The notes under the pieces: generated by a model
Databases searched by the model: none
The model's input: the letters and a program-made list of their open reading frames with translations, nothing else
What the model was told of the DNA's origin: nothing
Source of the DNA: Gemmatimonadota bacterium
Lineage (GTDB): Bacteria; Gemmatimonadota; Gemmatimonadetes; Longimicrobiales; Longimicrobiaceae
NCBI GenBank assembly: GCA_019348475.1
Contig: JAHWJJ010000232.1
Span: 1-7,272 of the forward strand
Reading direction: 5' to 3'
DNA length: 7,272 bases
Position numbers and translations under genes: made by a program
Shown here: positions 7,214-7,272 of the stretch, one piece after another
Position numbering within the stretch: position 1 is the stretch's first letter
How the letters are laid out: each line of letters starts with the position of its first letter

Positions 7214-7272
7214 AGCGGCGCGCGGCCCGGGCTGGATGCGCGGAGTGCATCGCGCGACCGCCCCGGCCCTCG

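Noticed and set aside
7235..7251. GATGC/GCATC inverted repeat near the right edge
   Set aside because: A five-base stem with no U-run; not distinguishable from chance.

Overview
This is a GC-rich chromosomal window with mostly ordinary cellular genes. I recognise five protein genes and one RNA gene. The outer-membrane type beta-barrel with a signal peptide points to a diderm (Gram-negative) bacterium. The GC content, the gene style (a PAS/GAF/GAF kinase, short beta-barrel proteins) and the GCACT-type octamer and TATTCCC heptamer tandem repeats between genes remind me of Gemmatimonadota such as Longimicrobium. That assignment is from memory and is an inference; Myxococcota or another GC-rich diderm phylum is not excluded.

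Layout, left to right. On the minus strand, the first 147 codons of ffh (SRP54 GTPase) run off the left edge (442 to 2). Upstream of it is a 364-base gap full of GC-rich hairpins, one of them terminator-like. Next, still on the minus strand, is a polytopic membrane protein of the LPG-synthase-TM/YbhN (UPF0104) family (1712 to 807, start uncertain). A 310-base divergent region follows, dominated by two facing arrays of 8-base repeats. On the plus strand come a CNNM/CorC-type DUF21-CBS transporter gene (2023-3354) and a soluble PAS-GAF-GAF sensor histidine kinase (3539-5785). After the kinase lie two short palindromes, a (TATTCCC)4 tract with G-quadruplex potential on the minus strand, and a strong bidirectional terminator. 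That terminator also ends the minus-strand tmRNA gene ssrA (6334 to 5962), which has a clear sigma70-type promoter. Finally, a plus-strand outer-membrane beta-barrel gene (6627-7196) sits behind a leader with a candidate sigma54 promoter and a hairpin plus U-run.

Functionally, ffh (co-translational membrane targeting) and ssrA (ribosome rescue) are housekeeping translation-quality genes. The LPG-synthase-like and CNNM proteins are inner-membrane proteins read divergently from the repeat region. The kinase has no response regulator inside the window. I see no mobile element, CRISPR array, toxin-antitoxin or defence system, and no convincing new multi-gene system. The points most worth a second look are non-coding: the facing octamer arrays, the heptamer G4 tract, and the sigma54-plus-hairpin leader of the beta-barrel gene.
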